From positions 197,922-261,921 of the forward strand of contig MU130569.1 in assembly GCA_015039465.1 (NCBI GenBank): DNA of 64,000 bases, read 5' to 3'. A program made the translations under genes and the position numbers. Numbering within the stretch: position 1 is the first letter of the stretch; each line of letters starts with the position of its first letter. Source of the DNA: Phlegmacium glaucopus (lineage: Eukaryota > Basidiomycota > Agaricomycetes > Agaricales > Cortinariaceae). This document shows, piece after piece, positions 1-11,279 of the stretch. The notes below the pieces were generated by a model. The model saw only the letters and a program-made list of their open reading frames with translations. It searched no databases and was not told where the DNA came from.

Positions 1-1378
1 TTGTGAGGCTGGCAAAGCTTTCCATGTATCTATTATCTAATCAAATTTTACCTAGATAGATAGAATAGAAACATATGTACCTTCAACACAAACCCAGAGG
101 GTCAAATTGACTGGGAAGTATAAGTCTGAGATGATTTTTCAAAACATTCAAAAACTACCCAACAATCAAGGGGGTGTTGGGATTAAAAATCTGACCTAGT
201 GTCAGATTTTTTATTTCAGCCAACTTGGGCAGACTAACCATACTACATAATCAGGCACACATCTATATAAGGAAATATGACATCATCACCTCGCCCAGAT
301 GCCTCACAAGCATTGCAAATCCATTTTCAGGGCTGCTGCTCTAGTCCAATGCAGTGCAGGTGATACTGGTCAAAATTATGAGTCAGACCACAGTCATATA
401 AGATAATAACAGAGCAATTACCCCATTGATCATTGGATTTTTGGGAATTTTGTGCAATACAACATTGTGATATGTATTCAATAGCTATGTAGGGTACTTT
501 TCTCAAGTCCAATAGTCATAATAGGTCTGGGAATCATCTTTTGAGACCTCTCTACTTAGGGGCCTCCAGCAGGGACTAACTAACCAGGTAGTGGTCTGGG
601 ATTTTGATCCTGACACCCCCTTGCCAACAATAATAGATTTTATGATGATTTGACTCAGACACATCATTTGAGGCAAATCCTGGCAAATTGGATGAACAGG
701 AAAATAGCCATATACAGCTGTTTTTGACCTGTACCATACCGTTGAGGATTTGGGACAAGGAAAATATGGAACAGCCATCGAGACTTGGCAGCCATTAGGG
801 CCCATAAAACAATGGCCATACCTGTAATACGGGCGGTGCACAGCCCTACTAATCATGTCATATCACATCATATTGCATCATCATTAGTACTGAATACCTA
901 TCAAATAGCAGAAATCCCTTGTAGATATATAGCCATATTGTGTATGTGTATAAATACTAAACCGATTGAGGTGAATCCTCATTTGTTTATACCAATATAC
1001 TAGGTATTCACCTACACAGGGCCATTGACTAGCTTTCTAACTAATCTCCCTCTGTTGTATTCTATAAACTGACATGATGATGATCAGCGACATCCCAAAA
1101 TTTCAACATTTAATATCTCAGCATCTGTCTTCTGTAATTGTTTAATTTATTTTTTTGGAATTTGGGTGCTATAAATATACTGTGATTTGTTATATTTTTT
1201 TCAGATTTTTAAACCCAGCTGAAGATGTTCAGGGGTGGCCAGGGTTACTGTTTTCTGATGTGCATATTTGTGAGTACCAGCAAGATATCAACAGATGTAT
1301 TTCACTTTGTTCAAATTACCTTGCTGTAAAGCAAGGTCTCTCTGGGGTCTAAATTACACATTTGTTACTTAACAGTAT
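1..1378. other. AT-rich non-coding stretch with the end of a hAT-like repeat
   Basis: I see no convincing coding region. Short open frames lack codon character, splice logic or known motifs. At about 834-847 there is a terminus, GGTGCACAGCCCT, that matches in reverse complement the left end of the hAT-like element at 59626. A copy of that family probably ends here; its other end was not found. Confidence 0.5.
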
Positions 1379-2418
1379 TGTTAGGGCAACTGCAATGCCT
1401 GTTAGGGGATACTGTTTGTATCCGCCTCTATGTATGCTTAGTATGTATTTACCTTCACTCTCTCTATGATCATATTCCATACTGCATCCCTCATCCTACT
1501 CCTTGTGTGCACCCCTTTATCGTTGTAGTAGTAGTCCCTTCACCAATGTCACATCTATATTTGGTATCTACCTTGCCCTACCTTATATTACACCCTAGCC
1601 GTATATAGTTAAATTAGCTCTCACACTTGTAGTATATAGGTGTAAGGTGGTTATCTTTGATAACCACCTTTGTATTTAACTTGATTCCCGGGTTTACACA
1701 TCCTCTAACAATGCCGACTTAGTCAAGCTAGCAGGGGATCCTAAAATTAATATATTATAAGTGTGACTATAACTAACTCACCTAGCAGGGGATCCTTAAA
1801 GGAAAAGATAGGTGTTAGGGCAACTGCGATGCCAACTTAGTCAAGCTAGCAGGGGATTCTAAATTAATATATTATAAACATGACTATATGACTAACTCAC
1901 CTAGCAGGGGATCCTAAAAGAAAAAGATAGGGATCCTGTTAGGGGACACCCAATTTCAAGCCTAACTCACATCTCCCGATTGGGCCCAAACCCAATCTCA
2001 TGCCCAAACCCAATCTCACACCCAAACCCAATCTCACTCCTGAACCCAACTCAACCCCTGAACATCTACATTCCACCTCATCAGCAAACTTGATTGCTTG
2101 TCTGAACTGATCTGGCCTGACTCTACCACAACTCCCAATTGGACCCAACCTGAACAAAACTTACAACTTTGTAATGATTATTTCATTACTCTACATGACA
2201 CCACTTTTATTATTTTATTCTCATATCATTTATTTATTTATTTTCATATGTCTGTTATGTCCATATCTGTACTTCAATAGCTCCTCACCTTAGCAGGGAT
2301 CCCTATCTTTTCCTTTTCGGATCCCCTGCTAGGTGAGTTAGTTATAGTCACATTCATAATATATTAATTTAGGATCCCCTGCTAGTTTGACTAAGTCGGT
2401 GTCACAGTTGCCCTAACA
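1379..2418. repeat. Inverted-repeat element built from copies of a ~125-bp unit
   Basis: A unit beginning TGTTAGGGCAACTG and running through GACTTAGTCAAGCTAGCAGG occurs three times. The first, at 1379-1812, is interrupted by a solo LTR. The second is at 1813-1938. The third is inverted at about 2283-2418 and ends CAGTTGCCCTAACA. The outer ends are therefore inverted copies. The unit carries paired AGCAGGGGATCC motifs that can fold. The middle (1940-2280) holds a short tandem CCCAAACCCAATCTCA-like array. I see no coding capacity and no convincing target duplication (agtat against ggtac). This could be a foldback/MITE element or an LTR derivative. Confidence 0.55.
1400..1710 (+). mobile_element. 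Solo LTR, family 1 (TGTTAGGGGATAC...CTCTAACA)
   Basis: A 311-bp segment starting TGTTAGGGGATAC and ending CATCCTCTAACA is flanked by perfect 5-bp direct repeats ATGCC (1395-1399 and 1711-1715). TG...CA ends plus a 5-bp duplication are the signature of an LTR retrotransposon insertion reduced to one LTR. It sits inside the repeat unit at 1379 and splits it. A hairpin GGTGGTTATC..GATAACCACC lies near the 3' end and recurs in the other copies (3260, 4180). A 76-residue open frame here is only an LTR reading. Confidence 0.85.
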
Positions 2419-2799
2419 GGTACATCAGCAGGTCTAGCACCTTGCAAACAAGTGATTAAAATGGTACAGTACTGCTACTACTCATATCCTATTGTGCTTA
2501 CTAATCATTCTTAATTGGGAAGAGCTGTTCTGATGCTCAAAAATATTCAACACTGACAACACCAACAAAGAGCTCCCCCTCAGCCTAGACCTGTTCAAGA
2601 GAGAAAAAAGACAATGAAATAGTGAGTTGTTTCATTACATAAAATTCCAACAGTTGTTGACCTCAGGCCAAGAAGACATGTGACAGAATTGATATATTGG
2701 TCCAAACAAAAATTGAGAGGATTAAGCACTGCTCACAAGCTGATATGTTATGTAATTGAATTATTTATTTTAAATCTTAAATTTATTCTGACAAATAAA

Positions 2800-3125
2800 A
2801 AATGAATTGTCAGCAAGGTATTTTGTTGACAGAGTTGACTGCTAGTGTTCCTCAGAAGGATTTGAAGTGAACTATGCTAGTTTTGTTACTGCATAACAGA
2901 TATCAGGTCAAGTTCCCAACATTATGTATAAGAGAGTGTTAATTATTGACTGATAAAGCAAATGACACTTAGGGTTAGGCTGCTCTTTATTCTCTGATGG
3001 TTGCCAGCCAGTAGAAAGAGCAATAGATGTTGTTCTAGCATTTCCAAGTCCAAAATGCTCTAAGATTTTATCAAGATAATCAACCTGGTTGAGGTAGATA
3101 TCAGCATTTTCCTACAAATTCTTAG
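2800..3125 (-). pseudogene. Decayed Ty1/copia reverse transcriptase-RNase H fragment
   Basis: Reading the minus strand in shifting frames gives copia-type motifs: a YLDKILEHFGLGNA-like stretch, then a PDICYAV-like stretch followed by FTSNPSEEH. In intact copia polyproteins these lie at the end of the reverse transcriptase and the start of RNase H. Stops and frame changes show it is dead. The parts upstream of the reverse transcriptase are not seen here. Confidence 0.7.
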
Positions 3126-3259
3126 TCTTAAGAATTCTTTGGCATTTGTTGGACATTTAAATTTGCAGTTATAACTAATTTAGGGTTATAACAGGTATTA
3201 TAAATTAATACAATTTGTTAGAACCTGTTAAACAATTGTTGCAGGGGTCAGGAACCACC

Positions 3260-3593
3260 TGTCAGGGGATACCTATTGTATCTGCCTCTATGATTCTTAG
3301 TACATGTATACCTTCACCTTACTCTATGATCATATCACTACCGCATTCCCTTATCCTGCACCCACCCTCATCCCTTCATCATTGTAGTAGTAGTCCCTCT
3401 GCCGATGATGTCCCTGACTGTGGTCACACATCAATGTCTATTCTTGTTATCAGAACACACCTCATGCCTTCTATCTGTACTAGCCATAATTAGTTGTAGC
3501 TTCACACACTTGTAGTATATAGGTGCAAGGTGCTTATTGAAGATAAGCACCTTAGAATTCTACTTGATTCCTGGGTCCTAACATCCTCTAACA
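3260..3593 (+). mobile_element. Solo LTR, family 1, second copy
   Basis: A 334-bp segment starting TGTCAGGGGATACC and ending CATCCTCTAACA is flanked by perfect 5-bp repeats CCACC (3255-3259 and 3594-3598). It shares with the copy at 1400 the GTTGTAGTAGTAGTCCCT block and the GTAGTATATAGGTG block with the following hairpin. Same orientation as the first copy. Confidence 0.85.
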
Positions 3594-3842
3594 CCACCAG
3601 CTAAATTAACTAGCAGATCTTGAAGGTTTTACTATTTTATATATTAATAGATTATTAGGTCAGAACTATCTAAATACTTACTCAAAACAAAAACAAAAAA
3701 AAAAACAAAAAAAACACTTCTGTTAAAATCTGTTGTCACACTGTGTAACTGTTAAGGGCATTACAATGTGTCATACTGTGTGACAACTTAAAATAGAAGG
3801 TTGTGACAATTTATTTTATTTTATTTTCCAAGGTCACAACAT
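3594..3842. other. AT-rich spacer without genes
   Basis: Contains A-rich runs near 3690-3715 and a short imperfect repeat around TGTCACACTGTGTAAC / TGTCATACTGTGTGAC (about 3735-3785). No coding signal seen. Confidence 0.5.
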
Positions 3843-4179
3843 TCCCATGTCATCATGAATTGCTTTTTATTGGTAATAATGAACTTAGAGTTCTTTCCAA
3901 AGAACAATGCATTATCAATGTAGGTAATGGCAATGAGGATGTCTTTTGAGGCTTTTCCCATCATTATAGATGAAGACACTGGCATCAGTGAATAGATGCT
4001 TGTAGCCCATCTTTTTCATTGAAGATTTAAGCCCTTTCCACCATGGATAGTGCTTCCTTCAATCTGTATGCTGGACTTTAGTTTCTTGACCTTTCATTTT
4101 GAAACCTTCAGGTTGTTCCATGTAAATTTCTTTGGCTAGTTTGCCATAAAGAAAAGCAGCTTTGATGTCAAGGGCAGAT
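3843..4179 (-). pseudogene. Decayed Ty1/copia reverse transcriptase core fragment
   Basis: The minus strand begins, at the edge of the LTR at 4180, with LDIKAAFLYG followed by EIYMEQPEGF. These are the hallmark copia reverse transcriptase block that carries the first catalytic Asp. The frame then meets stops and shifts. A Y/F-x-D-D-type second block appears damaged. It ends abruptly where LTR copy 3 begins, so the insertion or a rearrangement removed the upstream part. Confidence 0.75.
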
Positions 4180-4487
4180 TGTTAGAGGAGGTAAGAACCC
4201 AGGAATCAAGTTGAATTCTAAGGTGGTTATCTTCAATAACCACCTTACACCTATATACTACATGCATGTGGCTAGTACATAATAGAAGGTAGGGTGTGTG
4301 ATATAAAACAAGAATAGAACTGACATCTCACAATGTCATTGGCAAAGGGTCAACTACAACAACAATAAAGGGATGTCCATAAAGGGTAGGAAGGGGGACG
4401 CAGCATGTGATATGATCATAGAGTAAAGTGAAAGTAAGGACAAGGCTAAGCATACTTAGGGGCGGATACAATGAGTATCCCCTAACA
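4180..4487 (-). mobile_element. Solo LTR, family 1, inverted copy
   Basis: A 308-bp segment reading TGTTAGAGGAGG...GTATCCCCTAACA on the plus strand, so its family orientation is minus. The flanks CAGAT (4175-4179) and CATAT (4488-4492) match in 4 of 5 positions. It contains the same hairpin and GTTGTAGTA-type block as the other two copies. It lies directly against the copia reverse transcriptase relic. Confidence 0.75.
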
Positions 4488-4748
4488 CATATGCGACTCA
4501 CCTTTTTAATATAAATACTGTATTTACTCCACATGTATTCTCTAGCTAGTTCTTGAGAATTGTACCAACTTTCCTCCTTGATCTTCCTCAAACTCTTAAG
4601 ACAATTCCTCGAGACGCTCTCTTGGTATTCTTCTGAGCTCACTTTGAATGATGAATCTATCTTTATATGACTGTCTACAGTCAGAGTCATCTGAACCATT
4701 CAAAGTTGTAACATTTTGATATTCTTTGACAATATTTAAGTACTCAAG
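4488..4748. other. Non-coding spacer, possible retroelement 5' region
   Basis: A 123-codon open frame on the minus strand (4328-4699) starts here but runs on into the solo LTR, so I do not accept it as a gene. The stretch ATCATTCAAAGTTGTAA-like at about 4695 recurs near 59298. The two places therefore share a repeat, perhaps the leader of a copia-type element. Confidence 0.35.
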
Positions 4749-5290
4749 TGTTACATTCCATTATACATTACTCCGGTCCAGCTCCGGTAGTCCATACTCC
4801 GTTCCAGTACTTTTCCTTGTTTCCGGATCTACTCCTCCTACATCCAACTCCAAGGCTTCTCCATATCATTCCAGCTCTTCTGACTATACTCCAAACCCAA
4901 TACCACATCTTCACCACAACTACTATTTCTTTGTCATCACTTTCCCACTATCAGTCAGCACACCTGCTATGGATTATTCACCCAAGAATGCAGGACCTTC
5001 CGGGAGCAGAACACAGCACTTTATATTTATCCTTTATATTTTGGTTGCTATTCCTTTTATTATTTAAGTACTTGAAACTTGTATGTTTTCCTCAGTTCAA
5101 ATATCAACTTAGTTTCCTCCTCTTGTTCTTCCTCTAAGTCACTGAGGTTTTCCGTCTTTCTGTTCTCTTCCAGTTGCAAAATCAGGACATTATAGGAGCT
5201 GGGTGGCACAGCACATACACTGAGGCCAAAGTCCTTTCCATTACTTGTTCCGGAGTTACTCCAACATTACCCCTTTGTCTAAACTTAACA
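4749..5290 (+). mobile_element. Solo LTR, family 2 (TGTTACATTC...CTTAACA)
   Basis: A 542-bp segment starting TGTTACATTCCATTATACA and ending AAACTTAACA. The flanks TCAAG (4744-4748) and TCATG (5291-5295) match in 4 of 5. The same LTR occurs inverted at 58159 and 61174. It contains CTCCGG-rich blocks and a CACTATCAGTCAGCACACC block. It is inserted into an older fragment of the same LTR family that continues after 5290. Confidence 0.8.
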
Positions 5291-5515
5291 TCATGCTTGT
5301 ATGTTTTTTCCCATAGTTTTGAATATCAACTTAGCTTCTCCTTGTACTGCTTCTAAGTCCTCCAAGGTTTCTGAACTTATTCCATCTCCTTACAGCTCCA
5401 AAATCAGGACAACAAAGGAGTTGGATATCACAGCACACATGCCAAGGCTACCATACTTTCTGTTACTGTTCTGGTCTGGTCCTGTCCATTCTGTTCCATC
5501 CTGAAATTGCACCAT
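5291..5515 (+). repeat. Older truncated LTR of family 2, split by the younger copy
   Basis: The sequence after the inserted LTR resumes with CTTGTATGTTTT, then ATCAACTTAG and a CTCCAAAATCAGGACA block. These parallel the 3' half of the LTR at 4749, starting at the point matching TTTAAGTACT just before 4744. It is a same-family nested insertion. Confidence 0.6.
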
Positions 5516-6123
5516 AGCTTCACAAAATCAGGGATATATGATAGAGAAAAATTTTCAATCTATGTCTATGTTTACTTTAAATAAAATAAAATAAATGGAC
5601 TCATAAATGCCACACAGAGCAATGGCCCTCAAGCTAAGTCGACACTGGCCATGTGAAGCAATAGGTTGCATCTATATTATCAGATTTGTCAGAACCTACA
5701 CAATTGCAGTGCTTACCCACCCTACAGCTCCATATAGGGTACATAATGTCAAAGCTGGGCTTCTACATCAATAGAAATGCACTTCCAGTGGACCAGAGGC
5801 ATGTTTTAAGAATACTCAATATTTACAGAAAATTTGGGTCAAAACACAGTTGTAAAGATTTTACAATTTGAGGACAAAGAACCTGACCAGTTCCAATCCT
5901 GGCAACCCAAAGTTTGGCATCACTACATATCAACTAAAAAGACCAAGAAAATGGGAGATAGATGTAAGAACATATTGGAAGGTGGCAAAATAAAATTGAC
6001 AGGCAGAATGGAAAATGATTGTTTGTGGTAACAATCAGTCAGGCTTGATAAGAACTTTACAATACTAATCCAGAAACTATATTTGAGAGAAAATGTTAAG
6101 CAATGAAGTAAACATGCTAGGAT
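5516..6123. other. Non-coding stretch before the NLR-like gene
   Basis: Only short open frames (for example 65 codons at 5834-6031, lysine-rich, unrecognised). They show no splice structure or motif that would support a gene. It presumably includes the 3' untranslated region of the minus-strand gene ending at 6124. Confidence 0.4.
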
Positions 6124-9100
6124 CTAAGAAATTATGCATACCTCTAAAACTAAAACCTCTCCAAATCTATATCCAAGGCATATCTTAGACAGATGATGAC
6201 TGATGATTGATGGTTTGCAGAAAGGAGGTGGAACCCAGATTCTCAGAAGGTTGTTGGTGTGGAATATGGTGTTGTCAGATATTGCGAGGAAAGATGGCTG
6301 GGACAAGAGATGAATGTTGCCATAAGGATCTTTACAGGTAAAAACACCATCAAGAAGTGGTGTTACAACATGTACTTGAGTGTTATCAGGTGAAGATGGA
6401 ACAGAGGTATATGCTTTTAGCTCTGATTCACACTCTCCTGTGTTTCTATTCCAGATACATGCAGTGTGATCAGAGGATGTAGTCACAATATGCATACCAT
6501 CAGGAGAGAAGACAGCAGATACAACATAGAGTGAATGTCCTTTCAGCTTTCCTTCACATTCCCCTGTGGCTGTGTTCCAGATCCATGCAGTGTGATCAGA
6601 AGATGTAGTCACAATATGCATACCATTAGGAGAGAAGGCAACAGATTTGACCTGGGATGAATGTCCTTTCAGCTCAGATTCACACTCTCCTGTGGCTATA
6701 TTCCAGATCTGTGCAGTGTGATCAGAAGATGCAGTCACAATATGCCTACCATCAGGAGAGAAGACAGCATATCTGACTGGGGATGAATGTCCTTTCAGCT
6801 CTGCTTCACACTCTCCTGTGGCTGTATTCCATACTCGTGCAGTGTGATCAGAAGATGTAGACACAACATGCATACCATCAGGAGAGAAGAGAGCAGATGT
6901 GACCCAATCTGAATGTCCTATCAGCTCTGCTTCACACTCCCCTGTGGCTGTATTCCAGATCCTCACAATGTGATCAGAAGATGCAGACACAATATGCATA
7001 CCATCAGAAGAGAAAAGAGCAGATGTGACCCAGTCAGAATGTCCTTTCAGCTGTACTTCAGACTCTCCTGTGGCTGTATTCCAGATCCATGCAGTGTGGT
7101 CAGAAGATGCAGTCACAATGTGCATACCATCAGGAGAGAAGACAGCAGATCTGACCCAGTCTGAATGTCCTTTCAGTTCTGCCTTAGACTCTTCTCTGGC
7201 TGTATTCCAGATCCGTGCAGTGTGATCATCAGATGCAGACACAATATGCATACCACCAGGAGAGAAGACAGCAGATCTGACCTGTGATGAATGTCCTTTC
7301 AGCTCTGCTTCAGACCTTCCTGTGGCTGTATTCCATATCCGTGCAGTGTGATCATAAGATGCAGTCACAATATGCACACCATCAGGAGAGAAGACAGCAG
7401 ATCTGACTGGGGATGAATGTCCTTTCAGCTCTGCTTCACACTCTCCTGTGGTTGTATTCCAGATCCGTGCAGTGTGGTCAAGAGATGCAGACACAATATG
7501 CATACCATCAGGAGAGAAGACAGCAGATGTGACCCAGTCTGAATGTCCTTTCAACTCTGCTTCACACTTCCCTGTGGCTGTATTCCAAATCCTCACAATG
7601 TGATCACAAGATGCAGACACAATATGCATACCATCAGGAGAGAAGAGAACAGATCTGACACCTGATAAATGTCCTTTCAGCTCAGCTTCACACTCTCCTG
7701 TTGCTGTCTTCCAGATCCGTGCAGTGTGGTCAAGAGATGCAGACACAATATGCATACCATCAGGAGAGAAGACAGCAGACCAGACAATGTCTGAATGTCC
7801 TATCAGCTCTGCTTCACACTCTCCTGTTGCAGTATTCCAGATCCGTGCAGTGTGATCCTCAGATGCAGATACAATATGCATACCATCAGGAGAGAAGACA
7901 GCAGATCTAACACAGTCTGAATGTCCTGCCAGCTCTGTTTCTGACTCCCCTGTGGCTGCATTCCAGATCTGTGCAGTGTAATCATCAGATGCAGTCACAA
8001 TATGCATACCATCTGGAGAGAAGACAGCAGATATAACTGAGTCCAAATGTCCTTCCAGCTCTGCTTCACACTCTCCTGTGGCTGTACTCCAGATCCTCAC
8101 AATGTAATCATGACATGCAGTCACAATATGCCTACCATCTGGAGAGAAGACACCAGAAGCAACAACACCTGAATGTCTCAGAACTGCTTCAGATGGACTC
8201 CAATCCTTTCTTCTTCCCACACAGAGCTTCCATTGACAGTTCATTCTACTTCCATATGTTTTCCAAATATTTGAATTTTCTGGTAGCCATGCTAATGCTG
8301 ATGGACATCCTTCAAGGCTGTTTCTTTTGATGAAATCAAAATTTTCTTTCAAAAACCGTTCAGCATCAATTATCATTTTGGCCAAGTGCTTTTGGGTCTA
8401 TTTTCCATTGCCATTGTAAGTGCAATTCATTTGCAGAAACAAGGTTACTTACATTTGCCCAATTTTGTAGCTTATATAATGCATGCATTGCAGTTCCCAA
8501 ATTTCCCAAAATACTCAAACAATCTATCCATCGCAGAAGATGCATTTGAAAAAAATGTGTTAACTCATCAGATCCATTGTTGCTGTCTGTGTAAGTGAAG
8601 TGGAATGCCCAGCTATCACAAGCATATGCAAGTGATTCAGAAATCTCTTCACATTTCCTTTCTGCCAAGTAAGAAACATCTTGTTTACCTGACCACTCTG
8701 TATCCATTAATGATAGACACTGAAGTGCTAAGGATTTATGTGAAATATGGGGGTCAAGATAGTGCTTTGAGGAAAGCATCTGTTTACTGATAAAATCATA
8801 GAATGAGGCATGGAATGTTGAGATAGGTACATCATGGTCTTGAGATGGAATATATATCAAGGAATGAAGAGAAGAAAGGGCAGCCTGAGTGTGTTCTATG
8901 GGCATTTGCATCAAAGCACTGATGGCAGTCATAGACAGAGGATTATAAGCATATACAACAGCTGCAAGAACCATTTGTATATCTAATTTCTCCCCACTAT
9001 TGGCAGAGCCATAGGCAGCATCCAAAATTCTTTCATAAAGGATATCCAATGGATGAGTTAGACCAGATGTTGTCTCCAATGCAGAATTGACAACATCTGA

Positions 9101-10678
9101 AAGGCGCCTAGGCATGCCAAAGCTACCTCTTTGAGCAATATATTTGCAGACAGTTGCTGCATAAATGAACAAAGTGCCAGACATATTGACAAGCCTGTCA
9201 AGTTCAGCCTGAGGAGGCCAGTCATGTCTATTATGCTTGTGACCTCCAAGCAAGCAGGCTTTAATGTAAAGCTCAATATCAGCCTTGACTACCTCCTTTT
9301 CAACACCATGAAGAATGAAATTAGAATGACCCCAAGAATGGTCAAAAGTCTCCTTGAGCACTATCTCTGGACGACTAGTGATGAAGAATTTGACTGGAAG
9401 AGATTTACTGTGCATTGAGATCACAGAAAGTAACTCAGCCACAAGGGACTGGTCAGAGCACTCATCCAAAGCATCAAGAACAATAACTGGGATAACTACT
9501 ACTTCTCTGGTATCCCTGTATGTATCAGTGAGTGGTTTAACAATGAAATTCAGGAATTGTTTCCTAACCCTCCATGATGAGGAGTCAGGATTGGCTTCCA
9601 CCACATCTAGGATAAGTTGTGACAGAGAAGGAAGATACTCAGCCAGCTGAAGGGCAATGGTGGGGATGATGCAACGAACATCACTAGTATCAACCCGGAG
9701 GTGAGAAGAGAAGAAGGTGCCACCAAGGGAATATCTTTCACGGAGGATTTCACTGAATGAGTAAGCAATTGTCGTTTTGCCCGTTCCAGCCATCCCATTG
9801 AGCCAGTAAACCTTTGTGGTTGTATTATCATTTGCCCATAATTGCAGTGCGTCAAGGATTGCCTTGCGAGTGTTCTTCGTACATGTGTTACGTGCAGCAG
9901 GGGACGCTGCATCGTATTCAGCGAAATGAGCACGTGGCAGGAGTTTCTCAGATAGTGCAGTCTATGAACTAGCTTTAGCGAAGATCATATTATCACACTC
10001 CAAAGACTATACACTCACCAAGATTCGTGACCTTGATTGTTCATTTCCATCAGCTTTGGACACATGCTGGATCTGAGAAGATGACAAAACTCTCAGTACA
10101 CTGATTGGCTCTTACGCACATAGAGTAATGCTTACACTGCTGGCCATGTTAATTGTCGGCTGGTGTAGGTATACATTGTGAGCGCCTTGGAAGAGAGACA
10201 TTGAACCATGGGTGTTTGGAGACGTGTGCTACATGAGCAGTAATTAGTGACGACGACGGTGAGCGCAGCATAGACGCTAACCATAGGTGCAGTTTCTGGT
10301 CCTTGGCTACCAGCGGAACCAAGTTGCCTGGGCACAGCAGGTCCGGATGCTGAAGTGGGTACGGAGATTGGAGAGGACGCTGTGTATGCCTCTGTATTCG
10401 CAGCCACCGTGGCAAGTGCGCGATCGTCACTGACCACAGGGACCATTTCGAGCGGGAAATTACTTGAAAGCATGGCGATGTTAAGTGGTAATCAGACAAC
10501 AGGATTTAGTTACCCACCTTATTCCTGCATCCACCGACGCCATATGATTACCTGAATCCACCTCGATCGATGACGCTGTAGGTGGGCGTTTCAAATGAAA
10601 CAGAGAAGATAACTTCCCTTTGAAAGATCGAGCAGCTTTTTCGATGCGATTGTTCCTAGATGGTCTTTCGCTCGACAT
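6124..10678 (-). CDS. NACHT-WD40 (NWD) NLR-like protein
   Basis: A STAND-class ATPase with a C-terminal WD40 repeat sensor, the architecture of fungal HET-E/HET-D-type NLRs implicated in non-self recognition and programmed cell death. The NACHT part (9961 down to 8453) shows a Walker A, WLNGMAGTGKTTIAYS, a Walker B-like VIVLDALDECSD, and FFITSRPE (sensor 1). A 55-bp intron (8398-8452, GTAAGT..TAG) joins it in phase to the WD40 part; without it the two halves look frameshifted. Another intron is 9962-10018. The WD40 part holds 14 repeats of 42 residues of the form HS..V.SAVFSPDGMHIVSAS.D, then a divergent C-terminal tail. Upstream, one or two exons reach a basic start MSSERPSRNN at 10678, but their joining is uncertain. 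No known N-terminal effector domain (HeLo, patatin, goodbye) was recognised. It appears intact from Walker A to the stop. Confidence 0.85.
6420..8185 (-). repeat. 14 x 126-bp coding minisatellite (WD40 array)
   Basis: Each unit is 126 bp (42 codons) and most differ by only a few bases. Differences cluster at a few positions: the two residues after the leading HS (DC, DI, DW, SP, SQ, SG, LY), the residue after VV/V, the residue before the central D, and the residue before IW. In the Podospora HET-D/E/R proteins, established work found that such positions on the propeller face vary under selection while the rest is homogenised. Unequal crossing-over or gene conversion is expected. Confidence 0.9.
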
Positions 10679-11279
10679 GATGATGATAGTCTCGATGAAG
10701 AGGGGCCAATGTGGCTGTACAAAGTTGCCATTCCCACGGCGAACTTCGGGTTCGTTCTATAATTGTAACACAGCTACTACCAAAACCTCATCCTAAGAGG
10801 CATATGTGACGGCTCATACAAACGGCCTTGACTCATGCGCTGGCTCACCTCTCGCTACTTACCCTACTCTTATCAGGTTAACGTCGTTCCAGTGTCACTT
10901 CGATAATACATATGGGTCCGCAACAGTGAGAGACAGGAGAATCTTTTTCGGTCATCTTGAACAAAGTGGTGTAGTTGGATTGGGCCACAGTTTGATAGGA
11001 GGAGAACCATGGGAAGATCATGATATCGGTTTCAAATTTTCATGCTACTCTGCGGACCAGTGTAAGAGATTTTGTAAGCTATGGGAATGACTACAGGGGG
11101 AAGAAAAGGGGATCCGACCAACGGTCAAGTCATCCTCAAGGTGTGTAGCTCTCGATTTCTCTCCTTGATGAAGTTCATACTGGTGTAGTCCCTGAATAGA
11201 GATACCTTATTGTTTTCCTATGTTCACGATTGGAAATATTAACGATCGAGGTTTGGCCAATGTGAGTTCCCCAATCAAT
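10679..11279. other. Probable promoter region of the NLR-like gene; no gene seen
   Basis: Short open frames on both strands lack splice logic or recognised motifs. The first few hundred bases presumably contain the upstream control region of the minus-strand NLR-like gene. Confidence 0.4.

Noticed and set aside
1379..2418. Target-site duplication for the inverted cassette
   Set aside because: Flanks agtat and ggtac do not match well enough to claim one.
4748..5137. 129-codon frame, and the matching 106-139-codon frames at 58328-58754
   Set aside because: They lie wholly within LTRs of family 2 and are open only by composition.
8366..8400. Apparent frameshift between the NACHT and WD40 frames
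   Set aside because: A GTAAGT..TAG intron of 55 bp at 8398-8452 joins the frames exactly, so there is no need for a mutation.
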